Of a DNA stretch of 64,000 nt, positions 8,076-16,430 are shown piece after piece. Below the pieces are notes generated by a model. It was not told where the DNA came from. It searched no databases and was given only the letters and a program-made list of their open reading frames with translations. Every line of letters begins with the position of its first letter. Within the stretch, counting starts at the first letter, position 1. Position numbers and translations under genes: made by a program. This DNA comes from CAXBCP01 sp963974055 (GTDB lineage: Bacteria > Pseudomonadota > Alphaproteobacteria > MPNO01 > UBA830), in NCBI GenBank assembly GCA_963974055.1, contig CAXBCP010000015.1, positions 53,642-117,641 on the forward strand, read 5' to 3'.

Positions 8076-8564
8076 ATGACCGACGCCACTCTCCCCGACC
8101 TCGATCACGAAAAATATCTGCGCCAGTCCATCGACCTCGCCGTCAAGTCGCGGGAGGCGGGAAACCACCCCTTCGCCGCCCTGCTCGTCGGACCCGACGG
8201 CGAAGTCCTGATGGAACAGATGAACGATTTCGGCGCCGCCGGCGACAGCACGGGCCATGCCGAACGCGTCCTCATGACCCGCGCATCAACAACCTTCCCG
8301 CCGGAATTTCTGCGCGGGTGCACGATGTATACAAGCGCCGAACCCTGCGCGATGTGTGCAGGATCGGTCTATTGGGCAGGGGTCGGGCGCGTGGTTCACG
8401 GCATGTCGGAACGGGCGCTGAAGGATCTTATCGGGCCGCACCCGGAAAACCTGACACTGGACCTGCCCTGCAAAACGGTTTTCGAAGCGGGTCAGAGACC
8501 TGTCGAAGTGATAGGCCCGCTGCTGTCGGAAGAATCCGCCGTCGTTCACAAGGATTTCTGGTAA
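8076..8564 (+). CDS. Nucleobase/nucleoside deaminase, zinc-dependent (CMP/dCMP deaminase superfamily)
   Basis: A 162-residue cytidine-deaminase-fold enzyme. The catalytic H61-A-E63 and the zinc-binding P90-C91-x2-C94 (PCAMC) are both present. The length and the SAEPCAMCAGSVYWAG region resemble guanine deaminases and related free-standing deaminases more than TadA, which acts on tRNA; TadA identity cannot be excluded by eye. It is probably co-transcribed with the oxygenase gene. Release of ammonia from a heterocycle would fit with the linked urea uptake genes. Confidence 0.88.
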   Translation: MTDATLPDLDHEKYLRQSIDLAVKSREAGNHPFAALLVGPDGEVLMEQMNDFGAAGDSTGHAERVLMTRASTTFPPEFLRGCTMYTSAEPCAMCAGSVYWAGVGRVVHGMSERALKDLIGPHPENLTLDLPCKTVFEAGQRPVEVIGPLLSEESAVVHKDFW

Positions 8565-8598
8565 CCCGGGTGCGGAGATTCTGCGGCGCCCCGCGCGA

Positions 8599-9348
8599 TT
8601 ATGCAGCCCGGCTTTCGAGTTCCGCGATCGCCTCCAGGAGCAATTCGGTCAACCGCTCAGGATTTGCCAGCATTGGCGCGTGACCGGTTTCGATCCGGCG
8701 CACTGCCGCGCCCGGAACCAAATCCTGCATCCGCCGCTGAACCGCCGGCACGACCGATCTGTCATACAAAGCTTCTATATATACGCGGGGGACGGTGCCG
8801 AAACGCGCCGCCGTGACATGCGGCGATACATCCCGCGCCGCGTTGCTCTGCGGCGTCAATTTCGCCGCCGCCGCTGCCGCCGCACCAGGGTCGCAGTCAT
8901 GGTAGAAAATATCGATGGCCGCTGCTGCCGGCACCGCCGACATGCCCTCCAGATGATCGAGCCGGGGCCAGATGCCGACTGCCGATGGTTCCTGCGCCCT
9001 GCAGTCGTCAACGATTTCGGTAAAACGGGTACCGTCGGGCAGCATCATTCCCGCAATATAGACCACACCGGCAACGCGACCCGGCATCTCTTCGGCAATC
9101 TGCGACGCCGCAAGCCCTCCGCCGCTATGGCCGACGACGATCACCGGCCCATCGATCCCGCTCAGCAGGTCTTTCAGAAACGCGACCTGATCGGCAAACG
9201 TGATCGAAGCACGGTCCGCGACGTCCGGCGCGCTTCCCGGCAAATCGACCGCGTGGCACGGGTATCCGTAAGCCGACAGGCCGGACGTTATTTCCGTCCA
9301 GACCCAGCCTCCCTGCCACGCACCGTGAATGAGGACAATATCGGTCAC
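8599..9348 (-). CDS. Alpha/beta hydrolase
   Basis: A 249-residue alpha/beta hydrolase fold protein. The oxyanion-hole segment is LIHGAWQGGW, the nucleophile is S75 in GHSGG, and a C-terminal catalytic histidine is likely in TGHAPMLANPERL. Homologues of this compact type include salicylate-esterase and methyl-ketone-type esterases, so the substrate is open. Its start overlaps the glycosyltransferase gene by 4 bases, indicating co-translation. It is convergent with the deaminase gene, and no terminator hairpin was recognised between them. Confidence 0.85.
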   Translation of the reverse strand: MTDIVLIHGAWQGGWVWTEITSGLSAYGYPCHAVDLPGSAPDVADRASITFADQVAFLKDLLSGIDGPVIVVGHSGGGLAASQIAEEMPGRVAGVVYIAGMMLPDGTRFTEIVDDCRAQEPSAVGIWPRLDHLEGMSAVPAAAAIDIFYHDCDPGAAAAAAAKLTPQSNAARDVSPHVTAARFGTVPRVYIEALYDRSVVPAVQRRMQDLVPGAAVRRIETGHAPMLANPERLTELLLEAIAELESRAA

Positions 9349-10616
9349 GACAGATAGCGCCGTGCATCGGTGCCGACACCCGTCCTGGGCCCGTCGCCCG
9401 CGGCAGCAGCTTCGAGTATCTTCAGCATTTCGCTGGCCTGACGCTCACGGCTGAACCGGCCGGACGCCGCAGAACCCTTTTTCCCCAGTAACGCAAGCAG
9501 GCGCTGTCGGACCGACAGGCTGGCGACAATGCCTGCCAGTTCCTCCGGCTTTTCCGGCGGCGCCCATACGCCGGCGCGCGCTGCCAGAACCAGCTCGCTC
9601 GCCGTACCTTCAGGTGTTACCAGCAGAATCGGCAGTTCCATGGCCATGGCCTCGAATATCTTGGACGGAATGACTTCGCGGAAAACGTCGGAATCGCGCA
9701 GGTGTACCAGCGCAAGGTCGCAGACGCTCCAGATGGCCGGAACCGCCTCCCGGGGTTGCGATCCGATGAACCGGACATTGTCGAGATTTTCCGCCGACGC
9801 CTTTTCGATCAGGCTGTCGCGTTCGGCGCCGTTGCCGACGAACAGGAACGTGCATTTATCGTTGTCCCGCATGATCTTTGCCGCCTCGAGGACGTTGGAC
9901 AGGCCATGGGCCATCCCATGGGTACCGATATAGCCGACGACGAATTTATCGCGCAGCCCCCATTCCGCAGCGAGGGCATCGTCTCGCGGAATTTTCTGAA
10001 ACCGGGCAGTGTCGACGCCATTGATCACGATGGAGATCTTGTCGCCGTCGATCCCCCGGTCAACCAGGTTTTCCTTGAAACTGGGCGTGAGCGCGACAAT
10101 CGCGTCAGACCGGCGGTAGAGGAACAGTTCGAGCCGTTCGAGCAGGCGGATCAGTATGCTCTCCCGCATTGCGCCGACGGCTACGATGGACGCAGGCCAG
10201 ATATCGCCGAGTTCAAGGACAAACGGTCTGCGGCGGCACATGCCGACGAGCCAACCGGCAACGGCGGTAAAAAACTGCGGCGACGTTGCGCAAACCACGT
10301 CAGGACGCGGCTGGAACAGACTCGCGAAAAAACCCGTGACCATAAAACTCAGAAAATCGAGCATACGCATCACAATGCCTTCATTCGCACTGATAAACGT
10401 CTTTACCCGGACAACCTTGATGCCGTCCATGCGCTCGACCTGGTACCACCGGTTCCTGTACCCGTCATGAATTCTGCCCGCCGGAAAATTGGGCGCACAG
10501 GTGATCACCGTGACCTCGTGCCCCCAGGCGATCCAGAACTTCGCGCGCTCATAGACCCGGTTGGCCGCGGCGTTGGTTTCCGGTGGAAAATTTTCAGTCA
10601 GGAAGAGAATTTTCAT
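9345..10616 (-). CDS. Glycosyltransferase family 4 (WbuB/WcaI-like)
   Basis: A 423-residue retaining GT-B glycosyltransferase. The N-terminal domain begins KILFLTENFPPETNAAANR, typical of WbuB-like enzymes of polysaccharide and O-antigen synthesis. The C-terminal nucleotide-sugar domain has VVGYIGTHG and a conserved acidic segment around PSKIFEAMAMELP. It stands alone without other polysaccharide genes nearby and is translationally coupled to the downstream alpha/beta hydrolase, an unusual pairing. The acceptor and donor sugars are unknown. Confidence 0.88.
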   Translation of the reverse strand: MKILFLTENFPPETNAAANRVYERAKFWIAWGHEVTVITCAPNFPAGRIHDGYRNRWYQVERMDGIKVVRVKTFISANEGIVMRMLDFLSFMVTGFFASLFQPRPDVVCATSPQFFTAVAGWLVGMCRRRPFVLELGDIWPASIVAVGAMRESILIRLLERLELFLYRRSDAIVALTPSFKENLVDRGIDGDKISIVINGVDTARFQKIPRDDALAAEWGLRDKFVVGYIGTHGMAHGLSNVLEAAKIMRDNDKCTFLFVGNGAERDSLIEKASAENLDNVRFIGSQPREAVPAIWSVCDLALVHLRDSDVFREVIPSKIFEAMAMELPILLVTPEGTASELVLAARAGVWAPPEKPEELAGIVASLSVRQRLLALLGKKGSAASGRFSRERQASEMLKILEAAAAGDGPRTGVGTDARRYLS

Positions 10617-10756
10617 CGGCGGAAAATGGCAGACCGGGACAGAAATGTCTCGCCCGGATTGGCACAGGACCGGCCGACCTCCCGGGTCTGCATTGCACGT
10701 CGGCTCCGACCGACGATTCAGTATCCGGGATAGACGCCGGCCACGCCGGTCAACGC

Positions 10757-11098
10757 CTAATCATCGTCCATTGATTTCAGGAACCCGCGCAAATAAGACG
10801 CACCGGTGCGACGCACCTTGGCGCGATCTTTGGACTCATCCTTTTCGATGCGTTCTTCCAACACGTCTTCGAAATAGTCGATAATCGACCGGTAGACGCG
10901 CCGGCGGCGGCGCGGCATATCGTCGGTCAACAATTTCACCTGAAGCCGTTCCATAAGAGCCAGAAGGTTTTCCGGGCTGCGCTGCCAGGCTATTTCCCGG
11001 ATTTTCGCGATCTGGTCGAGATCCTGTTCCACAAGCGCCTGATTTATCTGGTCGATGGTCAATTTGATTTTCCCTGTGCCGGCCTGTGTCCGCTGCAA
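10757..11098 (-). CDS. Hypothetical protein, last gene of the retropepsin/ATP-grasp run
   Basis: A 113-residue charged, mostly helical protein with no signal peptide or membrane segment. I do not recognise a family. Notable features are a basic patch (MPRRRRRVYRS, about residue 60) followed by a helix rich in D, E and K. It begins 12 bases after the ATP-grasp ligase stop, so it is almost certainly in the same operon, and it may be a substrate or regulator of that ligase. The basic patch could bind nucleic acid or the membrane surface. Function is unknown. Confidence 0.72.
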   Translation of the reverse strand: MQRTQAGTGKIKLTIDQINQALVEQDLDQIAKIREIAWQRSPENLLALMERLQVKLLTDDMPRRRRRVYRSIIDYFEDVLEERIEKDESKDRAKVRRTGASYLRGFLKSMDDD

Positions 11099-11110
11099 AG
11101 CCGCATGTTT

Positions 11111-12064
11111 CTATGATATCGGCCTGCTGGCAAAGTTTTCCCGCGCAAACGCGACGCGTTCGGCGATGGTTTCCAGCGGGCCGCCATAGGCTTCAATCTT
11201 TTCCAGCCGCGCCTGGAGGCCCTCGCGGTTGGCGATCTGGATGTTCAGGCCCGGCCGTGCGTTAAGTTCCAGCAGCAGCGGCCCACGTTCCTTGTCGAGA
11301 ACCAGATCGATTCCCTGATATCCGAGATTGGTCATTTCATATGCGCCCGATGCGATTTCAAGCAGCAAAGGCCATTGGGGAATTTCGACCCCCGACACGG
11401 GGTTTCCGGTATCGGGGTGCTCCGTGACGATGCTGTTTTTCCAGACCGCGGTCAGAGTGCGGCCGGTTGAAATATCGATTCCCGCGCCGATACAGCCGCG
11501 ATGCAGGTTGGCCTTGCCGTCCGACATCCGAGTCGGCAGCCGCACCATCGCCATCACCGGCACGCCCTTGAAAATGATAATCCGAACATCCGGCACCCCG
11601 CGATAGGCGATTTCCTCGAACACGGGATCGAACTTCACGCGGTATTCGATCAGCGCCTTGTCGGGCTGCCCGCCAAGGCTGTAGATGCCGCTGAGGATAT
11701 TCGACACCAGAAATTTCAGGTCCTCGATGCCGACAAGCGCACCGTCCACTTTCCGGTACATCCCCTCGACCTTGCCGGTGATGACCAGAATACCTTCGCC
11801 CTGGCTGCCATTGGCCGGCTTGATGACGAAGTCTGAATGCGGCGCGAGAATATCGGGAAGGGTCGCGACCTGCTGCTGTATCTCGATCATGCCGTACAGG
11901 TCCGGCACTGCGACCTTGTGCTTCAGGGCCACCTGCTTGGTCAGCGCCTTGTCGTCGACCAAAGGGTAATTGCGCCGCTCGTTGTATTCGAGGATGTAAT
12001 CGGCGTTCCGTGCATTGATGCCAAGAACACCGTTGCGCTTCAACGCCCTGGCAAGACCGAACAT
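11111..12064 (-). CDS. Alpha-L-glutamate ligase-like protein (RimK-related ATP-grasp)
   Basis: A 317-residue ATP-grasp protein of the RimK-related subgroup that travels with inactive transglutaminase-7TM proteins. Visible ATP-grasp elements include DFVIKPANGSQGEGILVI for nucleotide binding, the RVKFDPVFEEIAYRGVPDVRIIIF strand pair, and the metal-binding DLVLDKERGPLLLELNARPG. Known relatives join amino acids to proteins or peptides by amide bonds; the target here is unknown. The start overlaps the stop of the 7TM gene by one base (TAATG). Cytoplasmic. Confidence 0.88.
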   Translation of the reverse strand: MFGLARALKRNGVLGINARNADYILEYNERRNYPLVDDKALTKQVALKHKVAVPDLYGMIEIQQQVATLPDILAPHSDFVIKPANGSQGEGILVITGKVEGMYRKVDGALVGIEDLKFLVSNILSGIYSLGGQPDKALIEYRVKFDPVFEEIAYRGVPDVRIIIFKGVPVMAMVRLPTRMSDGKANLHRGCIGAGIDISTGRTLTAVWKNSIVTEHPDTGNPVSGVEIPQWPLLLEIASGAYEMTNLGYQGIDLVLDKERGPLLLELNARPGLNIQIANREGLQARLEKIEAYGGPLETIAERVAFARENFASRPIS

Positions 12065-13581
12065 TATTTTTTCCCTGCCAGCACGCGGAACCGGGGCAGT
12101 TCAACCAGCCGGTAGCCGGAATAGCGTCCCAGCGCCAGGGTCGCCGCCAGGACCACCAACAGGGATTCGGGGAAGACAAACACCCAGTGGCGCACGATAC
12201 CGAGGTTCATCACCAGGTAGCACAGGACCGCCACGAAGAAGCTGCCGGCCGCCTGGGTAAGCGCCTCCTTGGGGCCCTTTTCGTCCCAGATGACGGTCAT
12301 TCGTTCTATCGTCATCGCAAGGATGACAATCGGGAACAGGGCGACGGAAAGCCCGCGGTCGAAGCCGAGCTTGTAGCTGATCACGCTGATCGCTGTCATG
12401 ACCAGGATAACGACAATGACCACGCTGGCGAGGCGCGGCACCAGCAGCAGTTTAAGTTGTTCGAGATAAAAGCGGATCAGCAGACCGACCGCGACGACGG
12501 AGCTGAACAGAATCGCCCCCCACAGGAGCTGCGTTTCGCGGAATGCCAGGGCAATCAGCACCGGCATGAAGGTTCCGAATGTCCGCATGCCGACAACGTT
12601 GCGCAGAATAACGAGCAGAAAAATGCCGATCGGCACGGTCAGCAGCAGGCGATATACCTCCTGCGTCTGGAGCGGCAGGCCGAACACCGAAAATTCGACC
12701 AGCTTGTTCTGCGCCCGCTTCTGCGCCTCGATCGCGGATTGCAGCGAATGGACGAACACCTGGCGGACAGCGATATCTGTGTCGGTCATCCGGCCGCCCG
12801 TCAGCGCCGCGAGAGAGGCCTTTCCGCGCCACCACGCAAGATGATTTTGCGGCTTGCCGAATTCGTTTGTCTCCGGATCGAAGGGACGCCAGACATTGTC
12901 GTCGTAAATTTCAATCCAACGCGAAAACTTGGCTTTGCGCCGGTCCGGACCAAGCGCAAGACCGTTGACCAGCCGTGCCGGGATCGCGGCCGCAGCCATG
13001 ATCCTGACGCCGATCTCCGCCCGCGTACCGCCGGACAATAGGAGCAGGTATTCCGGGCTGCCCTCCGCGGCTGTCTTCAGCCGGGAAAAAAGCAACCGGG
13101 AAAACGTTTCGATATCGAACGATTGGGATTCTATCGTGCGAATAATCTGGCGCGCCGCCGCGTTCTGGATTTCCGAAAACCCGCTCGGCCTCACCCTGGG
13201 GGCTGGCGATTTTGGCAGGTCGTCGCGGGTGAGCGACCGGTGAACGACCGCACTGTAATAAATCACCTGTTTGCCCGCCGCCGAGCGCTTCGAAAAGATC
13301 GCCTGGCGGTTGTCGGTCGGCGACGACGTCACCACCCCGTAGCCGGGAGACACAAAGCTTTCGTTAAACAGGGTCAGTCCGGGCTCCGACCGTGGCAGCA
13401 TCAACACCATGCGCACGGGAGCATTCCTGGCCTCGAATTCCAGCCGGGTTTCGATCCGCCAGGTAGCCGTCGTCTCCTGCGGAGACGTTGGAAATTCGAG
13501 CACGATCGCGCGATAGGCCGTCAGGGCGACACCGATCAGAATCAGCAGGCCGCAGAGGATATAGAGGTGTTTCTTGCTCAC
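12064..13581 (-). CDS. Inactive transglutaminase fused to seven transmembrane helices
   Basis: About 505 residues: an N-terminal membrane anchor, a periplasmic transglutaminase-like domain (about residues 30-250) and a C-terminal bundle of about seven helices (about 290-500). This is the 7TM_transglut architecture. The GTG at 13581 is preferred because it overlaps the upstream stop as GTGA; an in-frame start at 13602 would add 7 residues and overlap further. Known families pair it with an ATP-grasp ligase and a retropepsin-like protease, as here. It probably senses or binds periplasmic peptides and passes a signal through the membrane; that is inference. Confidence 0.87.
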   Translation of the reverse strand: MSKKHLYILCGLLILIGVALTAYRAIVLEFPTSPQETTATWRIETRLEFEARNAPVRMVLMLPRSEPGLTLFNESFVSPGYGVVTSSPTDNRQAIFSKRSAAGKQVIYYSAVVHRSLTRDDLPKSPAPRVRPSGFSEIQNAAARQIIRTIESQSFDIETFSRLLFSRLKTAAEGSPEYLLLLSGGTRAEIGVRIMAAAAIPARLVNGLALGPDRRKAKFSRWIEIYDDNVWRPFDPETNEFGKPQNHLAWWRGKASLAALTGGRMTDTDIAVRQVFVHSLQSAIEAQKRAQNKLVEFSVFGLPLQTQEVYRLLLTVPIGIFLLVILRNVVGMRTFGTFMPVLIALAFRETQLLWGAILFSSVVAVGLLIRFYLEQLKLLLVPRLASVVIVVILVMTAISVISYKLGFDRGLSVALFPIVILAMTIERMTVIWDEKGPKEALTQAAGSFFVAVLCYLVMNLGIVRHWVFVFPESLLVVLAATLALGRYSGYRLVELPRFRVLAGKK

Positions 13582-14078
13582 TGCGCCTGCCCCTTGTTGC
13601 AATTGGGTCTGGTCGTGTAGGTCCGGGACGAATCCACGATCGCCGTGCCGGCCAGGAAGCTTCGACCGATGAGCAAGGGTACCGAAAAATCGCTGCGGTC
13701 AGCCAGAGATACTTCCGTGATCCGGTATATATTACCCACACAGAGACCGATCAGCACCACCGGCCGGTCGACGCTCGGCGCACCATGCCGTTTGACGGTC
13801 GAGATTCGAACGATCCGGCGTTCGACAACAGCGATCTTGCCCTCGACATTCCTTGCCTGGACCCTGACCCATTTCGCGCCGTCTTTCTCGAAATGATGAA
13901 TCCTGTTGTAGCCGAGCGACGATGTGTCCGCCCCGGTATCGAGCTTCGCCCGCATCTGCAGGTCGGTCGGGCCGACCTGGGCATTCTCGAGATACCCGAG
14001 GACCAGAAGGTCGTTGGCAGCAGCGGCCGGGCTCCAGATGGCAATGGCGGCAACACTCAACAGGCGCGCGTATTTCAT
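13578..14078 (-). CDS. Periplasmic retropepsin-like protease ('ATP-dependent zinc protease' family)
   Basis: 166 residues with a signal peptide (1-21, SPAAAAND), followed by a pepsin-like half barrel. The active-site motif is LDTGADTSSL with D47-T-G, as in retroviral aspartic proteases. The databases' name 'ATP-dependent zinc protease' is historical; no zinc motif is visible. It should work as a dimer in the periplasm. It is first of the protease/7TM/ligase genes, which overlap by 4 and 1 bases, and it starts 29 bases after the mechanosensitive channel gene stop. Confidence 0.88.
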   Translation of the reverse strand: MKYARLLSVAAIAIWSPAAAANDLLVLGYLENAQVGPTDLQMRAKLDTGADTSSLGYNRIHHFEKDGAKWVRVQARNVEGKIAVVERRIVRISTVKRHGAPSVDRPVVLIGLCVGNIYRITEVSLADRSDFSVPLLIGRSFLAGTAIVDSSRTYTTRPNCNKGQAQ

Positions 14079-14106
14079 TTTCGCTCTTTCGTTTTCTGTG
14101 TACCGA

Positions 14107-14940
14107 TCACCGAGACGGTCGGTTTTCGACTTCGTAATTCACGGCGATCATCCAGTCGGCATAGCTTTCATCAAGCCTTTTAAGGCTATCGAGCACTTCC
14201 TTGCGGAATTCGTTCTCGATGGCAGCGCCGCGTCCGGGCCAGATGCGGAACTTGACCCGCAGGAACCGCCGCCCCGAAGCGGTGGCATGCCGGCCTTCAT
14301 AGTCCGGCGGCGTGATCAGAATGCCGGGGAACTGTTCGCCGAACCCGGTCGCGATCCGCCGGATGCGTTCCTCCATCTTTTCGGCAAGGCCTTCGTCGGA
14401 CGACAACGTGATATCGGCGATACAGCGGACATACCCGCGCGCATAGTTGATGACATTGCCGATAGACCGGTTCGGAATGTACACCCGCGAGCCGAACGCG
14501 TTCACGAGCACGGTGAACCGCATGCCCAGACGACGGACGATCCCCGTCTGACCGCCGACCTCGACCATATCGCCGACGTCGAACAGGTCGGAAAAGATGA
14601 TCGTAAGCCCCATCACGATGTCCTGCACCATTCCCTGCGAGCCGAATGCCACGGCGAGCCCGATAATCGACGCACTCGCGACATAGGCCGTTACGGAAAT
14701 GCCGAGTTCATTCAGCGCGAAGCCCACGGCGCCGAAATACAGCAGGAACACAGTTACGCTGGAAACCAGTGTCGTTATCGTCCTGGCTTTCGAGAGGCGC
14801 CGGTCGAGTTTCGCGGCCAAAACCCGCCGAGTCACCATGCGGATAACGATGACGGCGCAATGGACGACAATCACTGCCCCCAGGATAAGCCCGAGGCGTG
14901 TCATCGGGTCGAGCTGCCGGAAGTCGGACATATCCATCAC
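14107..14940 (-). CDS. Small-conductance mechanosensitive channel, MscS family
   Basis: A 277-residue inner-membrane channel. Membrane segments occur near residues 12-35, 55-75 and 80-105. The pore-lining helix and beta domain follow in ASIIGLAVAFGSQGMVQDIV and IFSDLFDVGDMVEVGGQTGIV, the MscS hallmark. The C-terminal cytoplasmic domain is short. It opens under membrane tension to release solutes on hypo-osmotic shock. It lies between the CorC-like gene (10 bases away) and the retropepsin-like gene (28 bases away), suggesting that the whole run deals with osmotic or envelope stress. Confidence 0.93.
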   Translation of the reverse strand: MMDMSDFRQLDPMTRLGLILGAVIVVHCAVIVIRMVTRRVLAAKLDRRLSKARTITTLVSSVTVFLLYFGAVGFALNELGISVTAYVASASIIGLAVAFGSQGMVQDIVMGLTIIFSDLFDVGDMVEVGGQTGIVRRLGMRFTVLVNAFGSRVYIPNRSIGNVINYARGYVRCIADITLSSDEGLAEKMEERIRRIATGFGEQFPGILITPPDYEGRHATASGRRFLRVKFRIWPGRGAAIENEFRKEVLDSLKRLDESYADWMIAVNYEVENRPSR

Positions 14941-14950
14941 ATGACCGCGA

Positions 14951-16252
14951 TCAGCATTTCTCGATTTTCACGCGCGCAACGCGCCTGTCTTTCAGTTCCT
15001 GCACCGTAAACCGGAATTCGCCCTCGATGGTCTCGTCGCCCACTTCGGGAACGCGGCCGAGACGGACCATGAAGAGACCTGAAAGCGTGTTCGCGTCCAC
15101 TTCGTCGTCGACCACAAAGCCGGTCATGCGCGCGATATCGGAAAACGCGGCAAGCCCGTCGGCTACCCAGTGATCGCCCTCTTCGACGATCACGAACTCG
15201 GTTTCGTCCGTGTCGGTTTCATCGGCAATTTCGCCGACGATTTCCTCGAGAAGGTCTTCGAGCGTCACCAGGCCTGAAAACGCGCCGTATTCGTCGATCA
15301 CGCAGGCCATATGCGCGCGTTCCGACCGCATCGTCTCGAACAATCCGCCGACCGGCATCGTTTCCGGCACGACCATCGGCTCGCGGCAATAGGATTTCAG
15401 ATCGGACCAGGGATCCTTTTTGCCGGACAGCATAGCGTCGAACAGGTCCTTGATGATGACGACACCCACCAGGTTGTCGAACCCTCCATTTATTACCGGA
15501 AACCGGGAGTGGCGGGTATTCCGCACGATTTCGATATTTTCTTCCGGCGACGCATCCAGACGCAGCACATGACACTCCATCCGCGAGATCATCACGCGTT
15601 CGACATGGCGCTCGTCGAAACTGAAAATATTGTGGATCAGATCCGCGTGTTCCGATGTCATTTCGCCGTGCTCGGCGGACGTCGATACCAGCGAGCGGAT
15701 TTCCTGACCGGTCAGGACTTCGGCGTGAGACGCCTCGGCGATCCCCATCAGGCGCAGAATCCCGCCGGACGCCTTGTTCAGCAGCCAGTTCAGGGGGAAC
15801 AGAAGAATGTAGAATCCGTAAAGTGGATAGGCGAGGGCCAGCGAAACGGGTTCCGGTTTCCGGATCGCATAGGTTTTAGGCACCTGTTCGCCTATCACGA
15901 TGTGAAGCGACGAGAAAACGATGAAACCGACAATGAACGACACCGTATGCAGAAGCTTGCCGGTGATTCCGAAAGGCTCCAACACCGGTTCCAGCATTGC
16001 CGCAACGGTTGGCTCACCGACCCAGCCCAGACCGAGCGACGCCATCGTGATACCCAATTGGCAGGCGGCCAGATAAGCTTCCAGTTTGCGGTGAATCACC
16101 GCGGTCAGTTTCGCACCGAACCGGCCTGCGGTCGCCAGGTTGTCGATGCGAAAGCCACTCGCTTTAACCAGCGCGAATTCAGCGGCAACGAAAAAGGCGT
16201 TCGCGGCAAGCAGCAGAACGATAATAGTTAAATTTTGGGCGAGATGTTCCAT
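14951..16252 (-). CDS. HlyC/CorC family transporter-like protein (CNNM + CBS + CorC domain)
   Basis: 433 residues in the order CNNM/DUF21 membrane domain (about 1-195, four helices), a CBS pair (about 205-335) and a C-terminal transporter-associated domain (about 345-430). The FVIVEEGDHWVADG segment marks the last domain. The family is linked to magnesium and cobalt efflux or to resistance to membrane stress. It is the first gene of a six-gene minus-strand run and is divergent from mgtE across about 180 bases, which strengthens a magnesium-homeostasis reading. Confidence 0.93.
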   Translation of the reverse strand: MEHLAQNLTIIVLLLAANAFFVAAEFALVKASGFRIDNLATAGRFGAKLTAVIHRKLEAYLAACQLGITMASLGLGWVGEPTVAAMLEPVLEPFGITGKLLHTVSFIVGFIVFSSLHIVIGEQVPKTYAIRKPEPVSLALAYPLYGFYILLFPLNWLLNKASGGILRLMGIAEASHAEVLTGQEIRSLVSTSAEHGEMTSEHADLIHNIFSFDERHVERVMISRMECHVLRLDASPEENIEIVRNTRHSRFPVINGGFDNLVGVVIIKDLFDAMLSGKKDPWSDLKSYCREPMVVPETMPVGGLFETMRSERAHMACVIDEYGAFSGLVTLEDLLEEIVGEIADETDTDETEFVIVEEGDHWVADGLAAFSDIARMTGFVVDDEVDANTLSGLFMVRLGRVPEVGDETIEGEFRFTVQELKDRRVARVKIEKC

Positions 16253-16430
16253 TAATTCCAGCGATCGGGTTTGAAGAAGCCGTATCTAGCGGGCCGTTCG
16301 ACGCAATCCTATTGCCATATCCGGCAGAAAGGGAATGCTTAAACCCGACACCCTATACTATTGCAGCGTTTCTGCCCCGCAGAACAAACCGGGGACGGCA
16401 CATACCGACATCTTTCAGGCGGACCGAAGA

